Notes: generated from the sequence alone by a model not told the origin. A stretch of DNA of 64,000 bases from Microbacterium sp. (GCF_031179285.1 NZ_JAPSHY010000002.1:62001-126000); one strand, 5' to 3'. Counted from the stretch's first letter, positions 44,673-54,591 are shown. Numbers and translations are program-made.

Positions 44673-45338
44673 ATGCCCCTCGCTTTGATCACCGGTGCCG
44701 CGCGCGCCGACAGCATCGCCGCCGGCATCGTTCCTCGCCTGCGTGCCGCCGGCTGGACGGTCGTCACCAGCGATCTCTCTGACGCCGACCTTGACGCCGA
44801 CCTCTCGACGGCGGACGGACCCGACGAACTCATCGCCCAGGTGAACCGCGAGCACGGCACGATAACCGCCCTCATCCTCAGTCACGCCCACGACGTTCAG
44901 TCCGGCATCCTCGACACGACCGCCGCCAGCTTCGATCTGCATGTCGCCGTGAACGCCAGGGCGAGCCTGCTCCTGATCGCCGCCTTCGCCCGTCAGGCAG
45001 GCGATGATGGCGGCGTCATCGTCGCACTCACGAGCGACCACGTCACGGGCAATCTGCCGTACGGCGCGTCGAAGGGCGCCCTCGATCGCCTGGTGATCTC
45101 GGCGGCGCGCGAACTCGGGCCGCGCGGAATCTCAGCGAACGTGCTCAACCCCGGCCCGATCGACACCGGCTGGATGGATGACGACACCCGCAGCAGTCTC
45201 GGAGCCATGACGCCGCTGGGCCGGCTCGGGCGTCCGGCCGACGTCGCCGCCGTGGTGGAGTTCCTCGTGTCGGAGGAAGGGCGCTGGATCTCGGGGCAGT
45301 TGCTCAAGAGCGACGGGGCGTTCTCCGCGCGATACTGA
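44673..45338 (+). CDS. Short-chain dehydrogenase/reductase (atypical nucleotide motif)
   Basis: This 221-residue SDR has the active-site YGASKGAL and Ser in ALTSDH, and the PGPIDTGWMDD loop. The usual TGxxxGxG is replaced by TGAARADSIAAG, as in SDRs that tolerate a non-glycine loop. C-terminal GRLGRPADVAAVVEFLVSEEG is canonical. Substrate unknown. It stands alone. Confidence 0.85.
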   Translation: MPLALITGAARADSIAAGIVPRLRAAGWTVVTSDLSDADLDADLSTADGPDELIAQVNREHGTITALILSHAHDVQSGILDTTAASFDLHVAVNARASLLLIAAFARQAGDDGGVIVALTSDHVTGNLPYGASKGALDRLVISAARELGPRGISANVLNPGPIDTGWMDDDTRSSLGAMTPLGRLGRPADVAAVVEFLVSEEGRWISGQLLKSDGAFSARY

Positions 45339-45414
45339 GAAGCGGCACTGTCCCGACGAGGGGCCAACGCGACGAGGCCACCGCGTCCCATCCCACCCCG
45401 TCGGTCGTCCGCGG

Positions 45415-45420
45415 CATGAT
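45415..45420 (+). promoter_or_regulatory. -10 box CATGAT, leaderless start of AlkZ-like gene
   Basis: CATGAT lies six bases before ATG 45427. The local GGCATGATGAACTCATG resembles the fpg start GGCAGGATGAGTTCATG. Confidence 0.4.
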
Positions 45421-45426
45421 GAACTC

Positions 45427-46473
45427 ATGAAGACCGACACCCTGCTCGCCGAGCGTCTCCGATCCCACCGGCTCACCGCTCCGACGCGCACGGTGGCTGA
45501 TGCGGCAGGCCACATGCTCGCCGTGCAGAGTCAGGACTTCACGGCCGGGCGGTGGGCTTTGGCGGTGCGGACGAGCGGTTCGCCGACACTGCGCGACGTC
45601 GACAGGGCGTTCGACCGCGGCGACCTCGTGCGGGCATGGACGATGCGCGGAACCCTGCACACGATCCCGGCGCGCGACCTCGGCTGGGTGCTTTCGGTGA
45701 CTGCGGCGCGGCAGCGCCAGCAGGGCGCATCCCGAAATCGTGACCTCGGAATCGACGGCGAGATGATCGCCGTGGCGGCGCGCGCGCTGACACCCGCGCT
45801 GCGTGACGGCGGGCGGACGCGCACCGAGGCGTTCGAACTGCTCGACGGGGTGGGGATCGATCCGACAGGGCAACGCGGACTCCACCTGTTGTTCGCCCTC
45901 ACCATCGACGGGCTGATCTGCCAGGGCCCCGTCGTCTCCCGCGACGGGGTGACACGCGAGCAGCGCTTCGTGCTCGTGGAAGACCACATCCGCGAGCACG
46001 CGACGCCCGACGATCCGCTCGCGGAGCTGTTCGTGCGGTACCTCGACGGGCACGGGCCGGCGAAGGTCACCGACTTCGCATGGTGGTCCGGACTCACGCT
46101 CGGTGTGTCGAGGGAGGCCGCCGAGCGTGCCGCCGCTCGCGTCGAGGAAGTCGCCGAGGGCGTGTTCGCCGCGAAGAGCCGCCCGCGCCGCTCGCCGAAG
46201 GCGGCATCCGTCCATGCCCTCGGCGCCTTCGACGAGTACTACATCTCGTATGCGGACCGCGCCACGGTCTGCGCGCCCGAGCACCTCGCCGCCGTCGGCC
46301 CCGGCAAGAACGGAATGGTGCGCGCCACGCTCGTCGAGAAGGGGCGGGTCATCGGATGCTGGACCCATGCGAGCGCGTCGCTCGGAGCCCCGGCCGAGTT
46401 CTTCGAGGCAGCGGCCGACACGGATGCCGTCGCCGATGCGCTCGTCCGGTTCACGCGATTCATCGGAGCGTGA
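45427..46473 (+). CDS. Winged-helix DNA-binding protein, AlkZ/AlkX-like glycosylase family
   Basis: This 348-residue HTH_42 protein carries the QSQ motif (AVQSQDFTAGRWAL) that in AlkZ-type glycosylases supplies catalytic Gln residues for base excision; AlkX-type members carry QxD. Other family landmarks are RAWTMRGTLHTIP and GAFDEYYISYADR. A DNA-repair role is inferred from family. It is leaderless-looking and solitary. Confidence 0.75.
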   Translation: MKTDTLLAERLRSHRLTAPTRTVADAAGHMLAVQSQDFTAGRWALAVRTSGSPTLRDVDRAFDRGDLVRAWTMRGTLHTIPARDLGWVLSVTAARQRQQGASRNRDLGIDGEMIAVAARALTPALRDGGRTRTEAFELLDGVGIDPTGQRGLHLLFALTIDGLICQGPVVSRDGVTREQRFVLVEDHIREHATPDDPLAELFVRYLDGHGPAKVTDFAWWSGLTLGVSREAAERAAARVEEVAEGVFAAKSRPRRSPKAASVHALGAFDEYYISYADRATVCAPEHLAAVGPGKNGMVRATLVEKGRVIGCWTHASASLGAPAEFFEAAADTDAVADALVRFTRFIGA

Positions 46474-46477
46474 GCGC

Positions 46478-47920
46478 CTACTCGCTCGCGTGCCGCCCGA
46501 GGAAGGCGTAGACCTCGTTGTCGTCGACCCCGGGGAAGGCGCCACGGGGGAGCGGCGAGAACATGTGTGTGTGCACACGCGCGCTGGGCCAGGCCTTGCC
46601 GTTCCAGCGGTCGGCGAGCTCTGACGGCGGACGTCGGCAGCACGCCTCGTCGGGGCAGGTCGATGTCGCCCGATCCGTCGTCTCGCGTCCGCGCCACCAG
46701 CGCGCGTCGTCGAACGGAACGCCGACCGTCACCGAGAACTCCCCGTCGCTGGACGCACCCGTCTGCGTCGAGCACCAGAAGGTGCCAGACGGGGTGTCGG
46801 TGTACTGGTGGTGCTCTGTCGTGCGGTTCTGCTGCGTGAACGCGGCCCTGGCCTGGAACTTGCGGCACACGCGCTGACCCTCGACGGCCCCGGTGACGTC
46901 CATCGGCAGTGGCAGATCGTCGTTCTCGTAGACGCGGGCGATCGCCCCGGTGGCGTCGACGCGGAGGAAGTGCAGACGCATCCCGAGATGCTGGGTGAGC
47001 AGATTCGTCATCCGCATTCCGGCGGCCTCATGGGTGACGCCGAATGCGTCTCGGAAGTCCTCGACGGCGAGGTTGCGGTCCTTCTTCGCCTGCTGCAGGA
47101 ACGCGACGGATGCCGTCTCCGGCATGAGGCAGCAGGCGGCGAAGTAGTTGATCTCGAGGCGCTGCTGCAGGAAGTCGGCGTAGTCGGTCGGGGGAGTGTG
47201 ACCGAGAAGGCGGTGCGCCATCGCCTGGAGGGCCATGGACCGCAGGCCGTGTCCTCCCGGGATGGATGCCGGGGGCAGATAGATCCGTCCGTTCTCGAGG
47301 TCGGTCACCGATCGCGTGGAGTGCGGCAGGTCGTTGACGTAGATCAGCTCGAAGCCCAGCTTCTCGGCCATGATGTTCACCGTGCGGTGCGTGAGGGCGC
47401 CCTGCGTGTGACCGGCGGAGCGCAGCTGCTTCTCGGCGAGCTTCTCGATCTCGGGAAGGTAGTTGTGCTGGGCGCGCATGCGCAGGCGCAGTTCGGTGTT
47501 CGCGCGCCTCGCCTCCTCCGGTGTGGCGATCGCCTCCCGCTCTCGGCGCTGCAGCTCGCGGTGAAGACCGAGGAGCGACTCGAGGGTCTCGTCACTCATC
47601 GCCTTGGTGACCCGCACCGGTGCGATTCCCAGTTGACGGAAGACCGGGCTCTCCTGCGCGCGCTCGAGCTCGATCTCCAGCGCCGCTCGCCGGTTCGGCG
47701 GCTCCCCGGAGATGAGGTCCGCGACCTCCGTGCCCGTGGCGTGAGCGATGGCCTGGAGGAGCGACAGTTTGGGCTCGCGCTTGCCGTTCTCGATCAGGCT
47801 CAGCTGTGAGCCGGCGACACCCACGAGGGCACCGAGTTCGTCGAGTGTGAAGCCGTTGTCGAGCCGGTGGTGGCGGATGCGGTGGCCGAGGGTGGTGAGG
47901 TGGATGCCGGAGGACGCCAT
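46478..47920 (-). CDS. ramB: RamB/ScfR-type XRE regulator with degenerate ImmA/IrrE domain
   Basis: This 480-residue protein has an N-terminal XRE HTH ([27 protein letters not shown]), a central short-chain-fatty-acyl regulator domain, and an ImmA/IrrE-like motif MAHRLLGH where the HExxH Glu is lost, so it is probably not a protease. The C-terminal cysteine-containing tail (CPDEACCRR) is family-typical. RamB controls acetate and gluconeogenic genes in Corynebacterium; here it is divergent from pckG, supporting that role. TATGCT lies six bases before the ATG (leaderless). Confidence 0.85.
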   Translation of the reverse strand: MASSGIHLTTLGHRIRHHRLDNGFTLDELGALVGVAGSQLSLIENGKREPKLSLLQAIAHATGTEVADLISGEPPNRRAALEIELERAQESPVFRQLGIAPVRVTKAMSDETLESLLGLHRELQRREREAIATPEEARRANTELRLRMRAQHNYLPEIEKLAEKQLRSAGHTQGALTHRTVNIMAEKLGFELIYVNDLPHSTRSVTDLENGRIYLPPASIPGGHGLRSMALQAMAHRLLGHTPPTDYADFLQQRLEINYFAACCLMPETASVAFLQQAKKDRNLAVEDFRDAFGVTHEAAGMRMTNLLTQHLGMRLHFLRVDATGAIARVYENDDLPLPMDVTGAVEGQRVCRKFQARAAFTQQNRTTEHHQYTDTPSGTFWCSTQTGASSDGEFSVTVGVPFDDARWWRGRETTDRATSTCPDEACCRRPPSELADRWNGKAWPSARVHTHMFSPLPRGAFPGVDDNEVYAFLGRHASE

Positions 47921-47926
47921 TCCTTG

Positions 47927-47932
47927 AGCATA
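47927..47932 (-). promoter_or_regulatory. -10 box TATGCT, leaderless start of ramB
   Basis: TATGCT ends six bases before ATG 47920; the intervening CAAGGA is too close to act as a Shine-Dalgarno. Confidence 0.5.
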
Positions 47933-48030
47933 GCGAAAGATCTGAACTTTTTACGAGGCATCAAGCCGGAAAATCCTGTGATTCGCGAAGAAGATGGATG
48001 CACAGCCGCACACTTCAAAGGAGCAGAGCC

Positions 48031-49896
48031 ATGGCCATCGCCGAAGTCTTCACCCCGCGCACGTCCGCCGTCGCCCCCGCGCGCACTTTCGGAACGGCCC
48101 CGAGCTACGACACTCCCGCGATGGCAGAGCTCGTGGCGTGGGTGGCGGAGATCCGCAGCCTCACCCAGCCGGCCGACGTGCACTGGGTGGACGGCTCGCG
48201 AGCCGAGAACGACTGGCTGCTGCGCGGTCTCGTCGACGAGGGCAAGCTCATCAAGCTCAATCCGGAATGGCGGCCGGGGTCGTACCTCGCACGCTCCCAC
48301 CCGAGCGACGTCGCCCGGACCGAAGGCCGCACTTTCATCTCGTCCGAGCGGGAGGAGGACGCGGGCCCGACCAACAACTGGGCGGATCCCGCCGAGATGC
48401 GCCAGAAGATGAACGGACTCTTCGAGGGATCGATGCGGGGACGCACGATGTACGTCGTGCCGTTCTCGATGGGGCCGGTGGGCGGGCCCTTCTCTCACAT
48501 CGGGGTGCAGATCACCGACAGTGCGTACGCGGTGGCATCCATCGGCATCATGACCAGGGTGGGCGACGCCGTGACGCGTCGGATCGCAGACGGCGCCCCG
48601 TGGGTCAAGACGGTGCACTCGGTCGGTGCTCCGCTGGCGCAGGGGGAGCCTGACGTCGAGTGGCCGTGCAACGACGAGAAGTACATCGTGCACTTCCCCG
48701 ACACCCTCGAGGTGTACTCATACGGCTCTGGCTACGGCGGGAATGCGATTCTCGCGAAGAAGTGCTTCGCGCTGCGCATCGCGTCGGTCATCGCCCGAGA
48801 CGAAGGCTGGCTCGCCGAGCACATGCTGCTCATCCGGGTGATCGACCCGAACGGCAAGCAGTACCACGTGGCCGCAGCGTTCCCCTCCGCCTGCGGAAAG
48901 ACGAACCTGGCGATGCTGCGTCCCACGATTCCGGGCTGGCGGGTCGAAACCCTCGGCGACGACATCGCCTGGATCCGCCCCGGCGAGGACGGGCGACTGT
49001 GGGCGATCAACCCCGAGGCGGGGTTCTTCGGCGTCGCCCCGGGCACCGGTGAGTCGACGAACGTCACGGCGGTCGAGACGCTCTGGGGCAACACCATCTT
49101 CACGAACGTCGCACTCCGCCCCGACGGGGACGTCTGGTGGGAGGGCCTGACCGAGGAGGCGCCCGCCGAGCTCATCGACTGGGAGGGCAACGACTGGACT
49201 CGTGACTGCGGACGGCCGGCGGCGCACCCGAACTCGCGCTTCACTGTCTCTGCTGCGCAGTGCCCGCAGATATCCGAGGACTGGGAGCAGGCCGTGCCGC
49301 TCGATGTGATCCTCTTCGGGGGCCGTCGTGCCACCAACGTTCCGCTCGTCGTCGAGGCGACCGACTGGACGCACGGTGTCTTCCTCGGCTCCAACATCTC
49401 CTCCGAGCGCACGGCAGCAGCCGAGGGCACCGTCGGAGAGCTGCGCCGCGACCCCTTCGCGATGCTGCCCTTCTGCGGCTACAACATGGGCGACTACTTC
49501 GCTCACTGGCTGAAGGTCGGACGCTCTCTGCGCTTCGACCGTGCGCCGCGCATCTTCCAGGTGAACTGGTTCCGCCGCGGTGACGACGGCCGGTTCCTGT
49601 GGCCGGGCTTCGGTGACAACTCGCGCGTCGTGGACTGGATCATCCGCCGCATCGCCGGAGAGGTTCCCGCCGTCGACAGCCCGATCGGCCGGCTGCCGCG
49701 CGTGAGGGATCTGAACCTCGACGGTCTCGACCTGCCTGAGGCCGACCTCGAGGAGCTGTTCTCCATCGATCCGGCGGCCTGGTCGACGGAAGCCGACCTG
49801 ACCGAGGAGTTCTACGACACCTTCGGTGACAAGCTCCCGGCTGCCCTGCGCGCCGAGCTGGCCGCGCTCCGCTACCGACTCGCGCAGGCGCGCTGA
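48031..49896 (+). CDS. pckG: Phosphoenolpyruvate carboxykinase (GTP)
   Basis: This 621-residue enzyme has the P-loop [14 protein letters not shown] (about residue 285), the oxaloacetate-binding [14 protein letters not shown] and NEKY-type YIVHFPDT region, and [10 protein letters not shown]-like [15 protein letters not shown]. It converts oxaloacetate plus GTP to PEP. ATG 48031 follows AAAGGAG and is used instead of the track ATG 47998. It is divergent from the RamB-like gene. Confidence 0.95.
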   Translation: MAIAEVFTPRTSAVAPARTFGTAPSYDTPAMAELVAWVAEIRSLTQPADVHWVDGSRAENDWLLRGLVDEGKLIKLNPEWRPGSYLARSHPSDVARTEGRTFISSEREEDAGPTNNWADPAEMRQKMNGLFEGSMRGRTMYVVPFSMGPVGGPFSHIGVQITDSAYAVASIGIMTRVGDAVTRRIADGAPWVKTVHSVGAPLAQGEPDVEWPCNDEKYIVHFPDTLEVYSYGSGYGGNAILAKKCFALRIASVIARDEGWLAEHMLLIRVIDPNGKQYHVAAAFPSACGKTNLAMLRPTIPGWRVETLGDDIAWIRPGEDGRLWAINPEAGFFGVAPGTGESTNVTAVETLWGNTIFTNVALRPDGDVWWEGLTEEAPAELIDWEGNDWTRDCGRPAAHPNSRFTVSAAQCPQISEDWEQAVPLDVILFGGRRATNVPLVVEATDWTHGVFLGSNISSERTAAAEGTVGELRRDPFAMLPFCGYNMGDYFAHWLKVGRSLRFDRAPRIFQVNWFRRGDDGRFLWPGFGDNSRVVDWIIRRIAGEVPAVDSPIGRLPRVRDLNLDGLDLPEADLEELFSIDPAAWSTEADLTEEFYDTFGDKLPAALRAELAALRYRLAQAR

Positions 49897-49903
49897 CAGA
49901 CCG

Positions 49904-50013
49904 GTGCCGGTTCGGGGAGCCGGCACCTCTGCACCGCTCGGTGCCCATGCCCGCGAAGGCGGGATGCCGCGGACGAACCCATGGCTGAGTGGTTCCGGCA
50001 TCCCGCCTTCGCG
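49904..50013. terminator. Two hairpins downstream of pckG
   Basis: A short hairpin GTGCCGG/CCGGCAC (49904-49926) follows the stop. A second, perfect 18-bp inverted repeat (CGCGAAGGCGGGATGCCG) spans 49952-50013 with a 26-base loop. They separate pckG from the convergent ABC exporter gene. Confidence 0.75.
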
Positions 50014-50119
50014 CCCCCTTCCCCTTGTTGATCCGCGAGAGTGCACGTGCGCGCCGGGAGGCTGACTTTGCGCCACTGTCTCGGCGTGAAGATGCAGTCT
50101 CGCGGAGGAGGGAGAGATC

Positions 50120-52003
50120 TCAGGCCAGGAGCTGGTGGCGGGCGAGGTCGCGGTACAGCGGCGTCGACTCGATCAGCTCGGCGTGCGTGCCCTGACCCAC
50201 CACGACGCCGTCCTCGAGCACGACGATCAGGTCGCTGTCGACCACGGTCGAGAGCCGGTGCGCGATGACGACGAGCGTGCGATCGGCGGAGACGGCGTCG
50301 ATGGCTTCCCGCATCCGCTGCTCGTTCACCCCGTCGAGGGATGATGTCGACTCGTCCAGCAGCAGGATCGGCGCATCGGTCAGCAGAGCCCGCGCGATCG
50401 CGAGACGCTGGCGCTCGCCTCCGGACAGCATGACGCCGTCCTCTCCGACGGGCGCCTCCAGGCCGAGCGGGTCGCGCTCGAGCACGTCACCCAGATTCAC
50501 CGCGCGCAGAACCTGCGCGCACGCGGCGTCGGAGGCGTCGGGTGCTGCCAGTCGCAGGTTGTCCGCCAGGGTGCCGGCGAGCGTCGGCGCGTCCTGCTCG
50601 ACGTAACCGAACTGGCGGCGCAGCTCGTCGCGGGGATAGGTGCGAACATCATGGCCGTACAGGCGGATCGACCCACCCGTCGAGTCGTAAAAGCGCTCCA
50701 GGAGTGAGAGGATCGTGCTCTTTCCGGCCCCGCTCGGCCCCACCAGCGCGACGCGGGCGCCCCGCGGCACGGCGAAGGAGACGCCTCGGAGCACCTCACG
50801 GTCGGTTCGCGGGCCGGGCTCGTCCTCGACACGCTCGAGATGCGCGTCGGCCAGCACGTTCTGAGCCTCCCTGGCGGCGGCTGCGCGAGCGGCGACCACA
50901 TTCGCCGGATAGTGGAAGTGCACGTCGCGGAACTCGATCGCGGGCGCGAGAGCATCGGGCTCGTCCCGGAGAGACCTCTCCGTGAGCGGGGCGTCGCCCT
51001 CCGTCTCGGTGGGGAGGTCGAGCACCTCCTGGATGCGACCCAGCGCGCCGAGCGCCTGGTTCACCGAGGTGATGGCGCCGAAGGTCGAGGCCAGCGGCAT
51101 CACCAGCAGGAACAGGAACATGATGAACGAGATCAGCTGCCCGATCGTGATCGCCCCGGCGGCGACGCGGAACCCGCCCACGCCGAGCACGACCAGCAGC
51201 GACAGCTGCAGAGCGATGCCGGCGATGGGGACCACGAGGGACGAGATCTTCGCGATCCGCACGCCGATGACGTACGCATCAGCAGCCAGCTCCGACACCG
51301 CCGCCGTCTCTCGGTCTGTCGCACCGGATGCGCGGACAGTCCGGATCGACCCGACCGCGCGCTCGACGCCCGATGCGAGCTGGCCGACCGTCTCCTGTTG
51401 GGCGGTGGATGCCGTGCGGATGCGGTCGCTGAGGGCCACCACGATCGCCACGGACACGCCGATCACGACGACGATCAAGAGCAGCAGGATCGGGTCGATG
51501 AGCAGCATCGCGATCAGGGCACCGAGGAACAGGATCGCGCTGCCGACGGCATCCGCCAAGCCCTGCGTGAGCACGGCGTACAGCAGCGTCGTGTCCGTAC
51601 CCACCCGGGAGACGAGGTCGCCGGTGCGGCGGGCGTCGAACTCGCTGATCGGCAGGTGCAGGATGCGGGCGATCAGTTTCCGGCGGCTCGAGTGCACGAC
51701 GGCGGTACCTGTTCGCTGCAGCAGGTAGTGCTGATAACCGGAGATGATCGACGACACGATCACGAATCCGACGAGCAGCCACACCAGGATGCCGATTCCA
51801 CGATCGGACTGCACCGCCTCGATGACCTGCCCGACAAGCAGTGGCTGCACGAGCGAGGTCGCTGCGCCGATGACGCTGAGCACGGCGACGACGATCAGCG
51901 TGCGCTTGTGCTCGAAGAGGAAGGGGAGAAGCTGGCGGAATGTGGCGCGCGGACCTTCCTGCTGCGCACCCCTTCCGCGTCGGCGCGTCGCCGTGCTGGA
52001 CAT
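50120..52003 (-). CDS. ABC exporter, fused permease-ATPase half-transporter
   Basis: This 627-residue protein has six N-terminal transmembrane helices (about 40-320) and a C-terminal nucleotide-binding domain: Walker A GPSGAGKST, signature LSGGERQR, Walker B LLLDESTSSLD. A 40-residue Ala-rich insertion (AARAAAAREAQNVL) sits between the first beta strands of the NBD. Likely a homodimeric multidrug or lipid exporter. It follows the small HTH gene by 80 bp, probably in the same operon. Confidence 0.9.
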   Translation of the reverse strand: MSSTATRRRGRGAQQEGPRATFRQLLPFLFEHKRTLIVVAVLSVIGAATSLVQPLLVGQVIEAVQSDRGIGILVWLLVGFVIVSSIISGYQHYLLQRTGTAVVHSSRRKLIARILHLPISEFDARRTGDLVSRVGTDTTLLYAVLTQGLADAVGSAILFLGALIAMLLIDPILLLLIVVVIGVSVAIVVALSDRIRTASTAQQETVGQLASGVERAVGSIRTVRASGATDRETAAVSELAADAYVIGVRIAKISSLVVPIAGIALQLSLLVVLGVGGFRVAAGAITIGQLISFIMFLFLLVMPLASTFGAITSVNQALGALGRIQEVLDLPTETEGDAPLTERSLRDEPDALAPAIEFRDVHFHYPANVVAARAAAAREAQNVLADAHLERVEDEPGPRTDREVLRGVSFAVPRGARVALVGPSGAGKSTILSLLERFYDSTGGSIRLYGHDVRTYPRDELRRQFGYVEQDAPTLAGTLADNLRLAAPDASDAACAQVLRAVNLGDVLERDPLGLEAPVGEDGVMLSGGERQRLAIARALLTDAPILLLDESTSSLDGVNEQRMREAIDAVSADRTLVVIAHRLSTVVDSDLIVVLEDGVVVGQGTHAELIESTPLYRDLARHQLLA

Positions 52004-52083
52004 GCGGACCTCGTTCTGAAAGGGCTTGCTACGACAGTACTTCGTGCGGTCGCGAATCCTGTGGGTGGGCTGTGGGGCCGACG

Positions 52084-52290
52084 TCACCGGCGGCCGTACT
52101 TGCGGTGGACTGCCTGCTTGGAGACTCCCAGCGCGCTGGCGATCGCCTGCCACGAGTATCCGGAGTTGCGGGCGCGTCGCACCTGGACCTCCTCGGCGCG
52201 CGAGATCTCCTGGCGAATCCCGGCGAGGCGGGTCAACTCCGCCAGGGGTTCGCCGCCCTCATCCTGTGCCAATGCCGTGCGTATCGTCAT
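52084..52290 (-). CDS. Small HTH transcriptional regulator (68 aa)
   Basis: This 68-residue protein has a coiled-coil-like first half and a C-terminal HTH ([21 protein letters not shown]), common upstream of ABC or stress genes in Microbacteriaceae. GGAGG lies six bases before ATG 52290. Two GTCAA-N6-TTGAC palindromes overlap its promoter, consistent with autoregulation and control of the downstream exporter. Confidence 0.82.
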   Translation of the reverse strand: MTIRTALAQDEGGEPLAELTRLAGIRQEISRAEEVQVRRARNSGYSWQAIASALGVSKQAVHRKYGRR

Positions 52291-52302
52291 CTCGACCTCC
52301 GT

Positions 52303-52348
52303 GCGTCAATCGTCGTTGACGCCTGGTGAAATGTCAACATGCATTGAC
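52303..52348 (-). promoter_or_regulatory. Two GTCAA-N6-TTGAC operators over the small HTH promoter
   Basis: GCGTCAATCGTCGTTGACGC (52303-52322) is a 7-6-7 perfect dyad. GTCAACATGCATTGAC (52333-52348) is a 5-6-5 dyad overlapping a TTGACA -35 on the minus strand. Shared arms point to one regulator. Confidence 0.65.
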
Positions 52349-52370
52349 GTAGGATTCTGACCCACGTGCA

Positions 52371-52403
52371 GAATGGCTGCACCCGACTCGGGTGCAGCCA
52401 TTC
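52371..52403 (-). terminator. Terminator hairpin of the MHS symporter gene
   Basis: GAATGGCTGCACCCGA pairs perfectly with TCGGGTGCAGCCATTC around a one-base centre, just after the symporter stop codon on the minus strand. Confidence 0.8.
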
Positions 52404-52418
52404 ACGACGGAGGGAAGA

Positions 52419-53879
52419 TCAGAGCTCAGCGGATGCCGCGAGTCCGAGATCCTCCTCGTAGTCGCTGTCCTTCGTCTCGGGCGTGAGGATCAGGGCGACG
52501 AAGGTCAACACGCCCATGGCGGACAGGTACAGACCCACGAGCCAAGGCTCTCCGCCACCCATTCGCCACAGTTCGATGGCGATGAGGGGAGCGACGGCCG
52601 CACCGAGGATCGACGAGACGTTGTACGAGATCGCCGAGCCCGTATACCGCACGTTCGTCGGGAAGAGCTCCGGCAAGAGGGCGCCCATCGGGCCGAACGT
52701 CGCGCCCATGAGCAGGAAGCCGAACACGAGGAACGCCTGTACCAGGGCTCCGGTGAACTTCGGGTCGGAGGCCGGCAGGAGGAAGGCGTTGAACGACAGC
52801 CCGAACACGACGATCGCACCCGTCACCCACAGCAGGAGCTTGCGCCGGCCTACGGCGTCGGCGATCGGGCCGGAGAGGAGCGTGAAGATCCCGAAGAAGA
52901 CCACCCCGATGATCTGCATCAGCACGAAGTCGGTGTAGCCGAAGCCGAGCCCCGGGTAGAACTGATCCGCGAAGGCGGCGGCGTCGAAGTCCTTGCCGGT
53001 GGCTTCGGCAGCCGCCTTCGCCGCGGCGGACGCGGTCTCGAGAGAGGCGGCCTTCGTGCCGTAGGCGAGGGTGAAGTTCGTCATCAGATAGAACAGCACG
53101 TAGGTGGCCAGCATGATGAACGTGCCGAGAATCAGCTTCTTCCAGTGATGACGGAACACCGTCGCCAGCGGCAGCTTGCGCAGGGCGCCCTTCTTCGACG
53201 CCTTCGTGAAGGTCTCGGATTCCACGAGCTTCAGCCGCACCCACAGGCCGATGATGACCATGACGGCGGAGAAGAGGAACGGGATGCGCCAGCCCCATGA
53301 CAGGAAGGCCTCGGACTTCAGCGCCGGGTTCTCGGAGTGCGGCAGCATCCAGTTGATGGCCAGGAACAGGAAGTTCGCGATGATGAATCCGAGAGGGGCT
53401 CCCAGCTGCGGGAAGGTGCCGTACCAGGCGCGCTTGCCCTTGGGCGCGTTCTCCGTCGCGACGAGCGCTGCTCCCGACCATTCACCGCCGAGTGCGAAGC
53501 CCTGGGCGAGGCGGAGGATCAGCAGCAGGAGCGCTGCCCACCAGCCGATCTGCTGGAACGTCGGCAGCAGTCCGATGATGAACGTCGCGATGCCCATCGT
53601 GAGAAGAGAGGCCACCAGCGTCGCCTTGCGGCCGAACTTGTCGCCGAAGTGACCGAACACGACAGCGCCGATCGGGCGTGCGACCATCGCCGCGCCGAAC
53701 ACCGCGAACGACGACAGCAGCGACGTGGTGTCGTTGCCGGTCGGGAAGAACAGCACCGGGAACACGAGCACGGCAGCTGTCGCGTAGGCGTAGAAATCGT
53801 AGAACTCGATCGTGGTGCCGACCAGGCTCGCCGTGATGACTCGCGAACGGGGGTTCGCGGGCGCGGTTGCAGTGCTCAA
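52419..53879 (-). CDS. MHS-family metabolite:proton symporter
   Basis: This 486-residue transporter has 12 predicted helices and MHS motifs (GTTIEFYDFYAYA, GHFGDKFGRKATL, RLAQGFALGGEWSGAAL). Relatives carry shikimate, 2-oxoglutarate or proline; substrate unresolved. The 346-bp spacer upstream to the next gene contains a decayed LacI fragment. Confidence 0.88.
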   Translation of the reverse strand: MSTATAPANPRSRVITASLVGTTIEFYDFYAYATAAVLVFPVLFFPTGNDTTSLLSSFAVFGAAMVARPIGAVVFGHFGDKFGRKATLVASLLTMGIATFIIGLLPTFQQIGWWAALLLLILRLAQGFALGGEWSGAALVATENAPKGKRAWYGTFPQLGAPLGFIIANFLFLAINWMLPHSENPALKSEAFLSWGWRIPFLFSAVMVIIGLWVRLKLVESETFTKASKKGALRKLPLATVFRHHWKKLILGTFIMLATYVLFYLMTNFTLAYGTKAASLETASAAAKAAAEATGKDFDAAAFADQFYPGLGFGYTDFVLMQIIGVVFFGIFTLLSGPIADAVGRRKLLLWVTGAIVVFGLSFNAFLLPASDPKFTGALVQAFLVFGFLLMGATFGPMGALLPELFPTNVRYTGSAISYNVSSILGAAVAPLIAIELWRMGGGEPWLVGLYLSAMGVLTFVALILTPETKDSDYEEDLGLAASAEL

Positions 53880-53953
53880 GATTCTCCTTCGTTCCTCGCT
53901 CCGTGCGGAGCACGTGGGAGTTTACGCGGTGTTGAGCGTTCGCTGTGCGAGCG

Positions 53954-54162
53954 CGGCCGGTCTCATTCGACGTGTCGAGGAACAGGTCCGAAGCCTCGGG
54001 CAGGGAGAGCTCGCCCGCCCACGCCGAATGGCCAGCGGTGCGCTCGCCGTCGATGCGCTGCCGGTGCAACTCGACGGTCGCGGTCCGGTTCAGACGCCGC
54101 TGGTGGGCACTGAGCTCATCGTGCGGGGGAGCACGGCAGCGCCGCGCGCCGCGACCCGCTGA
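53954..54162 (+). pseudogene. LacI-family regulator remnant (C-terminal fragment)
   Basis: Two frames join to give VSFD, then VEE...MASGALAVDALPVQLDGRG and LVGTELIVRGSTAAPR, the end of LacI-type regulators (VSFDD, VELDGR-like, GTELVVRGSTAP). No N-terminal part remains; the MHS gene starts just upstream on the other strand. An old truncated gene is the simplest reading. Confidence 0.55.
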
Positions 54163-54225
54163 CCTGCTGCCCACGGCCACCGGTGGTGCTCCGTCGGGGA
54201 GCACCACGCCGGGCGTGCGAGTCGG

Positions 54226-54579
54226 TCAGCGCCAGAGCACCCCGAGACCGGCGTTGACGAGGGTCAGCACGCCGATGAGCCAGAACATCACCGGAGGCAC
54301 CCCCTCGTCGCGCTTCTGGCGGGCGGTGCCGATACCGAGCAGGGCGCCGATGACGATCAGAACGACCAACTTGACGCCGATCTTGACGTAGTTGAGCTCG
54401 CCGTCGATGCCCCACGGCGCTGCGAGCGCGAGACCGGCGAGACCGGCGATCAGCAGGCCGTAGTCCATGATCCTGGTGATCTGACGCCCGCCGCCGAACG
54501 CCTGCGCGGCCCACGCGCCGAACAGGACGGCGAAGCCGACGAGGTGGATGAGGACGACGATCAGACGCAGAGTCTCCAT
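54226..54579 (-). CDS. Small integral membrane protein (117 aa)
   Basis: Four hydrophobic helices (IVVLIHLVGFAVLFGAWAAQ, YGLLIAGLAGLALAAP, LVVLIVIGALLGIG, MFWLIGVLTLVNAGLGV) in a conserved actinobacterial hypothetical protein. TACGGT ends six bases before ATG 54579, so it is probably leaderless. No function can be assigned. Confidence 0.75.
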   Translation of the reverse strand: METLRLIVVLIHLVGFAVLFGAWAAQAFGGGRQITRIMDYGLLIAGLAGLALAAPWGIDGELNYVKIGVKLVVLIVIGALLGIGTARQKRDEGVPPVMFWLIGVLTLVNAGLGVLWR

Positions 54580-54585
54580 GCCTTT

Positions 54586-54591
54586 ACCGTA
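54586..54591 (-). promoter_or_regulatory. -10 box TACGGT, leaderless start
   Basis: TACGGT lies six bases before ATG 54579; AAAGGC between them is too close to act as a Shine-Dalgarno. Confidence 0.5.
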
